Source: Acidobacteriota bacterium (lineage in GTDB: Bacteria > Acidobacteriota > Vicinamibacteria > Vicinamibacterales > CAVVIG01). Taken from it: DNA of 64,000 bases. The notes beneath the pieces were generated by a model. That model was not told the DNA's origin and made no database searches. It worked only from the letters and a program-made list of their open reading frames with translations. A program made the translations under genes and the position numbers. Location of the stretch: contig QHWB01000052.1 of NCBI GenBank assembly GCA_003222395.1, positions 310,001 to 374,000 of the forward strand, in the 5' to 3' direction. The first letter of the stretch is position 1, and each line of letters starts with the position of its first letter. Shown here piece after piece: positions 27,050 to 35,862 of this stretch.

Positions 27050-27169
27050 GCGACGGAGTCTACCATCGGTCGGCAAACGCGCCGGACGGGGGCTGGGCGC
27101 GCCGAAGCCCTGTTGGAGGCGGCCTGGGTGCGCCGAAGTTTTGGTTGAGGGTTTGGACGATGAATTAGG

Positions 27170-27763
27170 TCATTGTCCGCCGCGGCCGCGGCCCTGAGTC
27201 GGCGTCGCTGGAGGCGGCAGCGGCGGCTGCGGACCGAGCACTTTCGTCAGCGCGGCATGCGCGCACTGTTCGTCGGCGTTGCCGCCGCCGACGCCGACCG
27301 CGCCGATCAGCTGGTCCTCGACGACGATCGGAAGCCCGCCGCCGACGAAGTAGTACGCGAGGCCCGAGGCCTTGCCGAGATCCAGCCGGATGACGCGGCC
27401 GTCGACGTTGCTGAAGCGTTCGGCCACCGCGCGCGACGACGACCGCGCGTAGAGCACCGTCTTCGCTTTCAGCAGGCCGGTCTCGGCGCCGATCGGCAGC
27501 ACGCCGTCCATCATGTGCGAATCGACGATATCGCCGTTCGGCGCGAGCACGAAGATGGCGACCGTCTGGTTGTTCGCCTTCGAGTAGTCGACGCACGCGT
27601 CGACGATCGCGCGCGCCGTGTCGGCGTTGATCTGGGCTTTCACCAGCGTCCGCTTCGCCGCCTCCGGCGGGAGCGTGACTTTGGCGAGCGGCGCCGCTGT
27701 CTGCGCCGAAGCCGTCGCCGTGACGAATACCAATGCGGACGTGCACACGACGAGTCTGATCAT
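27170..27763 (-). CDS. exported GlcG/HbpS-family (heme-degrading-type) protein
   Basis: A 197-residue protein with a signal peptide ending SASAQT, then LVKAQINADTARAIVDACVDYSKAN, VDSHMMDGVLPIGAETGLLKAKT and QLIGAVGVGGGNADEQCAHAAL. The 'A...A...K..T', 'GGGxPI' and 'GAVGVSGG...D..CA.A' order identifies the GlcG/HbpS (DUF336) family, which includes heme-binding sensors and proteins beside glycolate oxidase. The C-terminus is a Pro-rich tail ending RGRGGQ. Start at 27763 lies eight bases after AGGAG; another ATG six bases upstream is too close to the ribosome site. Confidence 0.85.
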   Translation of the reverse strand: MIRLVVCTSALVFVTATASAQTAAPLAKVTLPPEAAKRTLVKAQINADTARAIVDACVDYSKANNQTVAIFVLAPNGDIVDSHMMDGVLPIGAETGLLKAKTVLYARSSSRAVAERFSNVDGRVIRLDLGKASGLAYYFVGGGLPIVVEDQLIGAVGVGGGNADEQCAHAALTKVLGPQPPLPPPATPTQGRGRGGQ

Positions 27764-27870
27764 GTCCATCTCTCCTTTTTCGCGGGACCACGAAAGCACG
27801 AAGCCGCGAAAAGCACGAAAGACAATTGGGCGAATTCTCACGTTCGCTCTGACCCAGCGAAAGTCCGTCA

Positions 27871-28887
27871 CTACGAGTGTTGCATGATGATCTTCATCCG
27901 CCTGGCATCGTCCGTACCCAGCATCCCGATCGCCTGTTTCAACTCCGCGAGCGGCATCACGTCGCTGATGAGCGGCTCGAGGCGCACGATGCCCTTTTCT
28001 ACGAGCGCGAGCGAGGCCGGGTAGTCTTCGCTCCTGGCGACGCGGGCGCCGACGAGCGCGAGCTCTTTGAAGTACAGATCGTAAAACGGCAGCGCGCCGT
28101 CCTTCGCCGTGATGATGCCGAAGAGCAGCAGCCGGCCGCCGAACCGCGCCATGTCGATCGATGCGGCGAGGGACGGCAGCATCCCGGTCGTTTCGATCAC
28201 GACGTCGCCGCCGCGGCCTTCGGTCGCCTCACGCACCTTCGCGGCCGCGTCGGCGCCGCCCGCGATCGTCACGTCCGCGCCGAGCGTCTCCGCCAGCGCG
28301 CGCTTCCGCGCGCTGCGCGTCACGCCGATCACGGGGCTCGCGCCTCGTGCCTTCGCGAGCTGCACGTGCAGCTGACCGGTGACGCCGAGTCCGTACACGA
28401 CGACCGATTCGCCGGGAAACATCTGCACCTGACGCTGCGCGTGCACGCACGTCGTGAGCACCTGAACGAGCGGCGCGGTTCGACTCTCGATCGAGCCCGG
28501 CAGCCGAAACACATGAGTGGCGGGCGCCGCGACGTAGTCGGCAAATCCGCCGTTGGCGTCGCGGCCGAGGAGCATTCCGTTCGGACACAGATGCGTCTGG
28601 CCGATGCGGCAATGGAAGCAGGCGCCGCAGTACAGCTCCGGATCGACGATGACCCGGTCGCCCGGGCTGACAGCGCCGTTGCCGGCAGAGACGACCTCGC
28701 CGATCATCTCGTGCCCCATGATGCGCGGATAGCTGACAGGAATCGCGCCGCTGTAGATCTTGAAATCGGTTCCGCAGATGCCGCTGTGCGTCACACGCAC
28801 CAGGACGTCGCGCGCCGGATCTGCCGCGGGGACGGCGACGTCGTCCGCCACGAGATCCTTCGGCGCGCGCAGGACCATCGCTTTCAT
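27871..28887 (-). CDS. zinc-dependent medium-chain alcohol dehydrogenase
   Basis: A 338-residue MDR enzyme. Catalytic zinc ligands are visible as Cys38 (GICGTD) and His59-Glu60 (GHE), and the structural zinc site as Cys87, 90, 93 and 101 (CGACFHC...C). The nucleotide-binding fold carries VVYGLGVTGQLHVQLAK. It resembles sorbitol/threonine/galactitol-type dehydrogenases that oxidise polyols or amino alcohols with NAD(P). No ribosome site is visible upstream of the ATG: the bases before it belong to the composite repeat at 28888-29147. It is the last minus-strand gene of the metabolic cluster that starts with the molybdenum hydroxylase, though the repeat may separate its transcription. Confidence 0.9.
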   Translation of the reverse strand: MKAMVLRAPKDLVADDVAVPAADPARDVLVRVTHSGICGTDFKIYSGAIPVSYPRIMGHEMIGEVVSAGNGAVSPGDRVIVDPELYCGACFHCRIGQTHLCPNGMLLGRDANGGFADYVAAPATHVFRLPGSIESRTAPLVQVLTTCVHAQRQVQMFPGESVVVYGLGVTGQLHVQLAKARGASPVIGVTRSARKRALAETLGADVTIAGGADAAAKVREATEGRGGDVVIETTGMLPSLAASIDMARFGGRLLLFGIITAKDGALPFYDLYFKELALVGARVARSEDYPASLALVEKGIVRLEPLISDVMPLAELKQAIGMLGTDDARRMKIIMQHS

Positions 28888-29147
28888 AAAAGCTTTCAGC
28901 TGTCAGCTATCAGCGGTCAGCTGATCCCGCAAGGCGCTTGCGTTGACACAGCGCCGCTCACGCAGCGCAGGGCTTCAGCCCTGCCACTCGCGGCGCGGCA
29001 GGCCTGAAGGCCTGCGCTACGTGCCTCAAAGCAAGCGCCTTTCGGGATTCATCACATGGGAGCGCTCGCGAAGCTGATAGCTATTAGCTGAAAGCCGATA
29101 GCTGATAGCTGATAGCTGATAGCTGATAGCTGATAGCTGATAGTTAT
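28888..29147. repeat. composite inverted-repeat element with 7-bp tandem array
   Basis: The whole gap between two minus-strand genes is repetitive. From outside inwards: imperfect AGCTGATAGCT-type runs at both ends; inverted arms at 28924-28941 and 29031-29048 (18 bases, one mismatch); two near-perfect palindromes inside, GCAGGGCTTCAGCCCTGC (28967-28984) and GCAGGCCTGAAGGCCTGC (28998-29015). The right end is a tandem array (separate entry). The structure resembles a non-autonomous mobile or REP/BIME-like element. Confidence 0.8.
29097..29145 (+). repeat. 7 tandem copies of GATAGCT
   Basis: Seven consecutive 7-base units, the last reading GATAGTT, end two bases before the stop of the 2-hydroxyacid dehydrogenase gene. 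Such an array can change copy number by slippage. Confidence 0.9.
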
Positions 29148-30122
29148 TCATACCGTGCGCAGCACGTCAGGGTTGACCGGGTTGCGCGGAGGCTGTCCGG
29201 TGAGAACGGCGACGACTTCCTGCGCGGCTTTGGTCTGCAGCTCGACGAGCGACTCTTCGGAGTAGAAGCTCGTGTGGGGCGTGATGATCACGTTCGCCCG
29301 CCCGAACAGCGGCGAGCTGACTGGGGGCTCCTTGGGCATGACGTCGAGCGCCGCGCCGGCGAGGCGGCCGGCGTCGAGCGCCTCGGCCAGCGCCCGCTCA
29401 TCGACGATGGCTCCGCGCGCCGTATTAATGATGTAGGCGGTCGGCTTCATGCGGCGGAACGCCTCGGCATCGAACAGCCCGTGCGTTTCCCGCACGAGCG
29501 GCGTGTGGATCGAGATGTAGTCGGAAACACTCAGCAGATCCGCGAAGTCGACCCGTTCGACGCCGGCGCGCGCGAACACGTCGGCTGACACGTACGGATC
29601 GAACGCGACGACCCGCATGCCGAATGCTTTCGCCTTCGGCGCGACCAGCTGCGGAATTCTCCCGAAGCCCGCCAGACCGAGAACGCTCCCGCGCAGACGA
29701 TGGATCGGCACGACGGCCGGCATCTCCCAGCGGCCGGCATGCACCTGCGCGTTCGCCAGCGCAATCTTTCGCGCCAGACCCAGCAGCAGCGCCATCGCAT
29801 GATCCGAGACTTCGTCCATGCAGTAGTCCGGGACTTTCGTGACGACGATGCCGGCGCGCGTGGCCGCGGGAATGTCGACGTTGTCGACGCCGATGCCGAA
29901 GCGCGAAATGATCCGGCAGCGCGTCATCCGGGCGATCATGTCGCTGGTGATCCTCGCGTAGGTGACCAGCAACGCGTCGGCGTCGGCCGCCACGCGCACG
30001 ATCGCCTCGGGTGTCGGCTCCGGCGCGAGCGCGAGCGTCGCATCGATGCCGCGCAGCACCGCGCGCGCCGGATCGAGGTCGGGAAACACCGAATCAGCGA
30101 CGGCGACATGAAACGAGGGCAT
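29148..30122 (-). CDS. D-2-hydroxyacid dehydrogenase family protein
   Basis: A 324-residue NAD-dependent dehydrogenase of the phosphoglycerate-dehydrogenase/CtBP group. Catalytic Arg236 (NTARGAIVDE), Glu265 (DVMPKEPP) and His283 (TPHTSFYS) are present. The nucleotide-binding loop reads GLAGFGRIPQL, where Pro replaces the third glycine of the usual GxGxxG; this may weaken or alter cofactor binding. The typical substrate-binding motif ISRFGIGVDNVD is intact. It probably reduces a 2-keto acid or oxidises a D-2-hydroxy acid. ATG at 30122 is chosen; a TTG six bases upstream also fits. The stop of the M24 gene lies 12 bases upstream, so the two are co-transcribed. Confidence 0.88.
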   Translation of the reverse strand: MPSFHVAVADSVFPDLDPARAVLRGIDATLALAPEPTPEAIVRVAADADALLVTYARITSDMIARMTRCRIISRFGIGVDNVDIPAATRAGIVVTKVPDYCMDEVSDHAMALLLGLARKIALANAQVHAGRWEMPAVVPIHRLRGSVLGLAGFGRIPQLVAPKAKAFGMRVVAFDPYVSADVFARAGVERVDFADLLSVSDYISIHTPLVRETHGLFDAEAFRRMKPTAYIINTARGAIVDERALAEALDAGRLAGAALDVMPKEPPVSSPLFGRANVIITPHTSFYSEESLVELQTKAAQEVVAVLTGQPPRNPVNPDVLRTV

Positions 30123-30134
30123 GACCAAGGACCG

Positions 30135-31436
30135 TCACCGGGCCATCGCCTCTTCCATGTGCTCCATGCGCGTGAAGACGACAGGGCCCTTCGCCGTCAC
30201 GAGCACGTCCTCCTCGAGCCGGCACGTCTGCTCGAGGCCGGGATGTCCGGCGAACGTCTCGATGGCGAAGTACATGTTCTCCTTGATCTCCGCAGGGTAT
30301 TTGAGCGAGTACGCGCGCGAGATCCACATGCCCTCGTACAACGTGATCCCGATGCTGTGCGCGAACTGCTGCAGCGTCACGGTGCCGTACTTGTCATCGT
30401 CGTACGTCGGAAACGCCGCCGCGACGTCGGCGGTGGTGTTGCCGGGACGCAGCTTGTCGAGGCCGGCGTACATCGAGTCGTACACCTCGCGATAGAGGCC
30501 GACTTCCTTCTGCGTCATCTTCATGCCCTGCGCGCCACCGCATTTGAAGCAGCGCACGAAGTCGATGAAGTAGCCGGACGGCCCGACGGCGTTGATGTCG
30601 ACGATGACGAGATCGCCCTGGCGAATCAGCTTGTCGGTCGCCCAGCGGCGGTACGGGCTCGTGTTGCCCCCCGAGGCGACGATGATGTCGTAGATGATCT
30701 CGCAGCCGCGCTCGAGCATGAACTCGTGCACCTTGGCTTCGATCTCGCGCTCGCGCACGCCCGGCTTCAGCCACTCGTACTTGATCTTCCACATCGCGGC
30801 GTCGCCGATGCTCGATGCCTGCTTCAACAGCTCGACTTCGTCGCGCGTCTTGACGGTTCGGGCCTTCGACACGGTCGGCCACCCGTTGACGATCGTCAGC
30901 CCGGTCTGTTGAAACGCTTCGAGCGCGGGCATGTCGAGGTTGTCGATACCAATCCGTTCTTTCTGTACCCCGTACTCCTTCAGCGCGTCGACGACGCTTT
31001 CCGCCATGCGTCCGGCCATGTACGGAACAGCGCCTTCGGCCCACTGCCAGGTGATGGCCGGACGGATGCGATCCTCCATCCACGGCAGATCGATCTTGGC
31101 ACATTGGAGATCGGAGCCGGCGGTCTCGAAGAGGATCGGCTCGCCTTCGGCAGGCACGACGGCGTAGCGGATGTTGATGTTGTATTTCCAGTTGCCTTGG
31201 TACGATGCGGTGGCGTAGCGGATGTTCGCGCCCGCGAACAATACCAGCGCGCCGAGATCGTCGGCCTTCATCTGCGCGCGGAGCCGATCGAGGCGCTCGC
31301 GGCGGAGGCGATCGAAGTCGACGCGATGCTGCCAGTCGGCGCCGGTCTGACTGTAGAGACGCCGCGGATCCCACTCGTGCGGCTGCCCGATGAAACTGAT
31401 GTCCATCCCGGACACTTTGTCGACAACTTTGGCCAT
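30135..31436 (-). CDS. M24-family peptidase/creatinase-like metallohydrolase
   Basis: A 433-residue cytoplasmic protein with an N-terminal creatinase-like domain (residues about 40-195) and a C-terminal 'pita-bread' domain (200-425). The five metal ligands of M24 enzymes are all in place: Asp280 (VDINA), Asp292 (FIDFVR), His360 (QFAHSIG), Glu393 (AIETF) and Glu409 (EEDVLV). It is the size of Xaa-Pro peptidases, creatinases and DddP-type DMSP lyases; the unusual FVRCFKCGG following Asp292 separates it from ordinary PepQ. Substrate unknown. It sits 30 bases downstream of the molybdenum hydroxylase, so a role in the same catabolic pathway is likely. Confidence 0.85.
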   Translation of the reverse strand: MAKVVDKVSGMDISFIGQPHEWDPRRLYSQTGADWQHRVDFDRLRRERLDRLRAQMKADDLGALVLFAGANIRYATASYQGNWKYNINIRYAVVPAEGEPILFETAGSDLQCAKIDLPWMEDRIRPAITWQWAEGAVPYMAGRMAESVVDALKEYGVQKERIGIDNLDMPALEAFQQTGLTIVNGWPTVSKARTVKTRDEVELLKQASSIGDAAMWKIKYEWLKPGVREREIEAKVHEFMLERGCEIIYDIIVASGGNTSPYRRWATDKLIRQGDLVIVDINAVGPSGYFIDFVRCFKCGGAQGMKMTQKEVGLYREVYDSMYAGLDKLRPGNTTADVAAAFPTYDDDKYGTVTLQQFAHSIGITLYEGMWISRAYSLKYPAEIKENMYFAIETFAGHPGLEQTCRLEEDVLVTAKGPVVFTRMEHMEEAMAR

Positions 31437-31466
31437 GTGGTCGAGGTCCCTCCCGAAGGCACCGAA

Positions 31467-34259
31467 CTATACACCACGCTCTCGATCTTGCGGACTGCGG
31501 ACTGTGGATTGCGGATTGAATTGCGATTTGAGATTCGATCTGCTCCTTGGAACAGAAGACGCCGCCGCCGGCGCGTCGTCCATCGGCAGCTTGAACCGGC
31601 GGATGCCGTCGTACGAATGAAGGGCGCCGGCGACGGCGCTGGCGGTCGCCACGCAGCCGATTTCACCGACGCCTTTCGCGCCGTATCCGCCGATCTCGTC
31701 GGGCACTTCGATCAGGATCACGTCGACCTGCGGCATGTGCCTGGCGCGGACGATGCCGAGATCCTTCAGCGCGAGCGAGTCGGGCCTGCCGTCGGTCGAC
31801 GTGAAGTCTTCCGAGAGCGCGTAGCCGAGACCCATGTGCACGCCGCCCTCCATCTGCTCGGCGCAGAGCCGCGGGTTGATCGCGCGGCCGACGTCGTTGG
31901 CGACGACGAAGCGCTCGATGAGGCCGCGCTCGTCGACGAGCGCCACCTGCGCCGCGTAGCTGAACGTCAGGTGCGTATTCGGATTGGTCACCGCTTCGGG
32001 CGTGCCGGGGCGAGTCGTGAAGTTGTAGACGCATTCGTCGTAGTACTCGCGGCCGACGAGCTCGTCGAGCGTGTGCGCCGTCAGATCCTCCGCGAGCTTC
32101 CGGGCCGCGCGCTGCGCCGCGGCGCAGCTCAACGTCGTCGCGCGCGACGCCCACGTCTCGCCGCACTTTTCGCCCAGGTCCTTGTCCCATCGAACGGTCA
32201 TGATGTCGGCAGGAAGACCGGTCTCCTCGCACACCGCCTGCATCGTGGCGGTGTACACGCCTTGCCCCATTTCGGTGTAGCCGTTGAGAATCTCCAGTCG
32301 CGAATTGGGGAGGACGTGAATCGTGATGTAGCCGCCTTCGATCGTACCGTTGCCGAGGCCGGTGCTCTTCACACCACACCCTATCCCTTTGTACTTCGCG
32401 CGCTTGTAGACGCTTCTGACGGCGTTCAGCGTCTCGCGGATGCCGCGAACGCTCTCGCGCATGATCTGGCCCGTGCCGAACGCGTCGCCGGGGTTGAGGA
32501 TGTTCCGCTCGCGGATGTCCCAGCCGTCGACGCCCACGCGTTCCGCCAGGATGTCCATCACGCCTTCGATCGCGAACTGCGCCTGATTGCTGCCGAAGCC
32601 GCGCATCGCGCCGGCGTTCGGATTGTTGGTGTACACCGCCTTGGCTTCGACGTCGACGCTGGGAACCCGGTAGGCGCCGCACGAGTGGCACGCGGCGCGA
32701 AGCGCGCACTTGGCGCTCGTCGTGTGATAGCCGCCGGCATCGGCCACGATCCGCGATCGCAACGCGAGCAGGCGCCCTTCGGCATCGGCGCCGACCGTGA
32801 GCGCGATCGTCATCGCATGGCGCTTCACGTGGTGCTGCGTCGACTGCTGGCGGGTGAGCACGGTCTTGACGGGCCGCTGCAGAAGGTGCGCGGCAACCGC
32901 CGTCTGTCCCTGAATCGACAGCTCCTCTTTCGCGCCGAACGCGCCGCCGCTTGCCGCCAGAACGATCTCGACGTGTCTGGGATCCAGGTCGAGGATCTTC
33001 GCAATTTGCGCGTGGTCGTACACCGATCCCTGGCTCTGAGTGTGGACTCTGACCCCGTTGCCCTGCGGCACCGCCAGGCACGCTTCCGGTTCGAGAAAGG
33101 CGATGTCGACCGGCTGCGTCTGAAACGTCGCTTCGATGACATGCGCGGCCGTGGCGAGCGCCGCACCGGCGTTTCCGCGCGAGAACGCGGTGACCGGCTG
33201 GAGCACATTGGAGGGTCGCGGCGCAAAGACATCCGCCGAGTGCACCAGCGGTGCGCCGGGCTTCAGCGCGTCGAACGGATCGGTGATGGGTTCGAGCACC
33301 TCGTAATCGATCTTCACGTTCGCCGCGGCCTGACGCGCGTGGAATTGCGTGTCGGCCACGACCATTGCGACGAAGTCGGCGACGCAGCACGTCAGCTCCC
33401 CTTCCGCCACGAACAGGGGCTGGTCCGGATCGTTGAGTCCGGTCGCGCGCGATCCCGGAACGTCGGCGGAGGTGAACACCCGCACGACGCCGGGTACCGC
33501 CGCTGCATCGTCGGTGTGAATCTTCAGGATTCGCGCGCGCGGATGCTCGGTGAGTACCATCGCGCCGTGCAGCATCCCCGGCACACGCATGTCCTCGACG
33601 AACGGCGTCTCGCCGAGCGCCTGCGCGAAGCCGCCGACGCGCGGCACGGACTGCCCGATGCCGTCGTTGTTCGTCCGGCTGAAGCCGGACGCGACATCCG
33701 TCGCTGATTTGGCGAATGCTGGATTGCGACCGAGACCGAACTCTTCGCCGAAGAAGTGATGGCGCCGCGGCTCGTTGCGCGGCAGCCGTCCGCCATTGGC
33801 GTGCGCTTCGCCCGCTGTCTGAATCGCATCGATGATGCGGCCGTACCCGGTGCAGCGACAGACATGGCCATCGAGCGCCTTGGCCACCGCGTCCCGATCC
33901 GCCGTGCGTCGCTGCTCGATGAGCGACGCGGCGCGGATGACGATGCCGGGAATGCAGAAGCCGCACTGGACGCCGCCTTCGAGGACGAACGCGTCGCCGA
34001 TCGAGCCGCGCAACTCTTCGGACAGTCCTTCGACCGTGACGACGTCGCGGCCTTCCATCTGCTCGGGTTTGCGCAGACAGGGCAGCGCCGGGTGGCCGTC
34101 GATCATCACGAGGCAGCAGCCGCAGCTGCCTTCGGGCGCGCAGCCGTTCTTCGCCGACACGACGCCGAGCTCCTCGCGCAGCACCTCGAGGAAGTGCATG
34201 CCCGGCTCGTAGGAGGCCTCGACCGGCTTTCCGTTTAAGTTGAATCGAATCTTAGACAT
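31467..34259 (-). CDS. molybdenum hydroxylase, xanthine-dehydrogenase type (fused 2Fe-2S and Mo domains, no FAD domain)
   Basis: A 930-residue single-chain enzyme. Residues 1-160 carry two [2Fe-2S] clusters: Cys40, 46, 49 and 61 (NGCAPEGSCGCCL) and QCGFC...CRCTGYG. Residues about 200-905 are the molybdopterin-binding region, with a GVGEIG motif holding the probable catalytic Glu. The FAD domain of classical xanthine dehydrogenase is missing. This layout matches the 'selenium-dependent xanthine dehydrogenase' type of protein, which hydroxylates purines or other N-heterocycles; dependence on selenium cannot be read from sequence. The last 25 residues (with NLKSQFNPQSTVRSPQ) are encoded by a GCGGATT-type repeat and are probably an unrelated extension. 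Genes for M24 hydrolase and dehydrogenase follow. Confidence 0.88.
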   Translation of the reverse strand: MSKIRFNLNGKPVEASYEPGMHFLEVLREELGVVSAKNGCAPEGSCGCCLVMIDGHPALPCLRKPEQMEGRDVVTVEGLSEELRGSIGDAFVLEGGVQCGFCIPGIVIRAASLIEQRRTADRDAVAKALDGHVCRCTGYGRIIDAIQTAGEAHANGGRLPRNEPRRHHFFGEEFGLGRNPAFAKSATDVASGFSRTNNDGIGQSVPRVGGFAQALGETPFVEDMRVPGMLHGAMVLTEHPRARILKIHTDDAAAVPGVVRVFTSADVPGSRATGLNDPDQPLFVAEGELTCCVADFVAMVVADTQFHARQAAANVKIDYEVLEPITDPFDALKPGAPLVHSADVFAPRPSNVLQPVTAFSRGNAGAALATAAHVIEATFQTQPVDIAFLEPEACLAVPQGNGVRVHTQSQGSVYDHAQIAKILDLDPRHVEIVLAASGGAFGAKEELSIQGQTAVAAHLLQRPVKTVLTRQQSTQHHVKRHAMTIALTVGADAEGRLLALRSRIVADAGGYHTTSAKCALRAACHSCGAYRVPSVDVEAKAVYTNNPNAGAMRGFGSNQAQFAIEGVMDILAERVGVDGWDIRERNILNPGDAFGTGQIMRESVRGIRETLNAVRSVYKRAKYKGIGCGVKSTGLGNGTIEGGYITIHVLPNSRLEILNGYTEMGQGVYTATMQAVCEETGLPADIMTVRWDKDLGEKCGETWASRATTLSCAAAQRAARKLAEDLTAHTLDELVGREYYDECVYNFTTRPGTPEAVTNPNTHLTFSYAAQVALVDERGLIERFVVANDVGRAINPRLCAEQMEGGVHMGLGYALSEDFTSTDGRPDSLALKDLGIVRARHMPQVDVILIEVPDEIGGYGAKGVGEIGCVATASAVAGALHSYDGIRRFKLPMDDAPAAASSVPRSRSNLKSQFNPQSTVRSPQDRERGV
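31490..31520 (+). repeat. GCGGACT/GCGGATT heptamer repeat at the 3' end of the molybdenum hydroxylase gene
   Basis: Four or so near-identical heptamers (GCGGACT, GCGGACT, GTGGATT, GCGGATT) lie in the last 50 bases of the coding region and are translated as part of a basic, Asn/Pro/Gln/Ser-rich tail. The same heptamer occurs at 45333-45355. Confidence 0.75.
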
Positions 34260-34306
34260 CCGGCGGCATGGATAGTATCATTCGCGCTCCCGTTGGGAGG
34301 ATGAGG

Positions 34307-35536
34307 ATGCAGGAGCCCTGGAAGAGCGACAAATGGTTCGTCAGCCCCTGGTGTTATCTGCCGGAAGTGCGGAAGAACGATCGGTTCGTGCCGAACATCG
34401 AGATCCACGACGTGACGCTTCGCGACGGCGAGCAGCAGACCGCCGTCGTCTTCCGGCGGGACGAGAAGGTCGCGATTGCGCGGCAGCTCGATGCGCTCGG
34501 CGTCCACCGCATCGAAGCCGGAATGCCCGCCGTATCGGACCAGGATCGCGGCGCCATCGAGGACATCGCCGCGCTTGGACTGAAGTCGAAGGTCTTCGCG
34601 TTCGCGCGCTGTATTCCGGAGGAGATCAAAGTCGTCAAGGCGTGCGGCGTGAACGGCGTGGTCATCGAGATCCCGGTCAGCGACCACATGATCAAGAACG
34701 CGTACGGCTGGTCGATGGACCGCGCCATGAAGGCGTCGATCGAAACGACGATCGCGGCGAAAGAGGCGGGACTCTACACGGTCTTCTTCACCATCGACGC
34801 CACGCGCACCGAGCTCGATCGCTTCCTCGACATCGTCGAGCGCGTGGCGACCGAAGGGCACATGGACGCGTTGACGATGGCCGATACCGTCGGCGTGTGC
34901 ACGCCTGATGCCGTAGCGTACGCGGTGAAGAAGGTCATCGATCGCTTGAAGAAGCCGGTGGAGATCCACTGCCACCAGGATTTCGGCCTCGGCGTCGCGA
35001 ACACCACCGCAGCGCTCGCCGCCGGCGCGTCGGTCGCGCACACGACCGTCACGGGGCTCGGCGAGCGTGCCGGCAACGTGCCGATGGAAGACGTCGTGCT
35101 CTCGCTGCTCTGTCTCTACGGAAAAGATCTCGGCATCCGCACGGAGAAGTTCTGCGAAGTGTCGCGGTTCGTTCTCGATCTCGCGCGGGTCTCGGTGCCG
35201 CCGAATCGACCGATCGTCGGCGACAAGCTGTACGAAGTCGAGTCGGGCATCATCGCCGGCTGGGTTCGGCTTGCGCGCACCGAGCATCCGCTCGAATACG
35301 TCCCGTTCTCAGCCGATCTCGTCGGACAGAAGCCGGTGTCGATCGTCCTCGGCAAGAACAGCGGCCCGCCGTCGATCGAAGAATGGTGTGAGAAGCTTGG
35401 CGTCACCGCGACCGACGAGGAGCGGCTGGCGATGCTGAAGCAGGTGAAAGCGAAGTCGTTCGAGAAGAAGGACCTGCTGACCGCCGACGAATTCAGGGCG
35501 ATCGTCGAGCAGGTCTTGCAGAAAGCGTCCGTGTAA
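34307..35536 (+). CDS. DRE-TIM metallolyase (HMG-CoA lyase/homocitrate-synthase-like)
   Basis: A 409-residue protein with the DRE-TIM signature HDVTLRDGEQQ (Arg39-Asp40), a MADTVGVCTP strand, the metal ligands His221 and His223 (IHCHQDFGLG) and a glycine-rich GLGERAGNVP loop. These are the catalytic hallmarks of HMGL-like pyruvate carboxyltransferases such as isopropylmalate synthase, homocitrate synthase and HMG-CoA lyase. Length is that of homocitrate synthase without the LeuA regulatory domain. It is divergent from the molybdenum hydroxylase with only 47 bases between, so they share a control region. ATG 34307 is six bases after GGGAGG; ATG 34301 overlaps that site. Exact acyl-CoA substrate unknown. 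Confidence 0.88.
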   Translation: MQEPWKSDKWFVSPWCYLPEVRKNDRFVPNIEIHDVTLRDGEQQTAVVFRRDEKVAIARQLDALGVHRIEAGMPAVSDQDRGAIEDIAALGLKSKVFAFARCIPEEIKVVKACGVNGVVIEIPVSDHMIKNAYGWSMDRAMKASIETTIAAKEAGLYTVFFTIDATRTELDRFLDIVERVATEGHMDALTMADTVGVCTPDAVAYAVKKVIDRLKKPVEIHCHQDFGLGVANTTAALAAGASVAHTTVTGLGERAGNVPMEDVVLSLLCLYGKDLGIRTEKFCEVSRFVLDLARVSVPPNRPIVGDKLYEVESGIIAGWVRLARTEHPLEYVPFSADLVGQKPVSIVLGKNSGPPSIEEWCEKLGVTATDEERLAMLKQVKAKSFEKKDLLTADEFRAIVEQVLQKASV

Positions 35537-35554
35537 GAAGCAACCGCGGTTGCT

Positions 35555-35845
35555 CTACACGCCCTCGACGATCACGTTCTCCACGACGCCGGCGCCGGCG
35601 CGGCGGAACGCCGCGGCTTCGACGTACTCCGGCGACTCGAAGCATGCGACCGCCTGCTCGAAGGTAGGGAACTCGATCACGATGTGGCGTTCGAACTTCT
35701 CCGGCCCTTCCATGATCCGATAACGGCCGCCGCGCGCCAGGATGCGGCCTCCGTACCGGCTGATGATCGGCGGAACGCGGTCCGTGTACTTCTTGTAGGC
35801 CACCGGGTCGACAATCGTCGCGCGAGCAATCCAGTAAGCAGGCAT
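35555..35845 (-). CDS. DUF1330 family protein
   Basis: A 96-residue protein, MPAYWIARATIVDPVAYKKY to VVENVIVEGV, with the ferredoxin-like dimeric alpha/beta barrel pattern of DUF1330: a YW.A...I.DP..Y..Y start, GGR.L.RGG, a V.IEFP.FE.A..C..SPEY block. Function is unknown; related folds include ABM monooxygenases and stress-response barrels. It converges with the DRE-TIM lyase, 18 bases apart. A GTG start 21 bases upstream (35866) is also possible. Confidence 0.85.
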   Translation of the reverse strand: MPAYWIARATIVDPVAYKKYTDRVPPIISRYGGRILARGGRYRIMEGPEKFERHIVIEFPTFEQAVACFESPEYVEAAAFRRAGAGVVENVIVEGV

Positions 35846-35862
35846 CGGGTCCGCGGATTGTG

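Noticed and set aside
29700-33707. A 1335-codon open frame on the plus strand opposite the M24 and molybdenum hydroxylase genes
   Set aside because: It is antisense to two clear enzyme genes; its product is Arg/His/Asp/Val-rich with no recognisable domain or ribosome site. In high-GC DNA the antisense frame of codon-biased genes stays open by chance.
31467-34259. Selenocysteine in the molybdenum hydroxylase
   Set aside because: No in-frame TGA interrupts the gene; selenium in this family is a labile cofactor, not an encoded residue, so sequence cannot show it.
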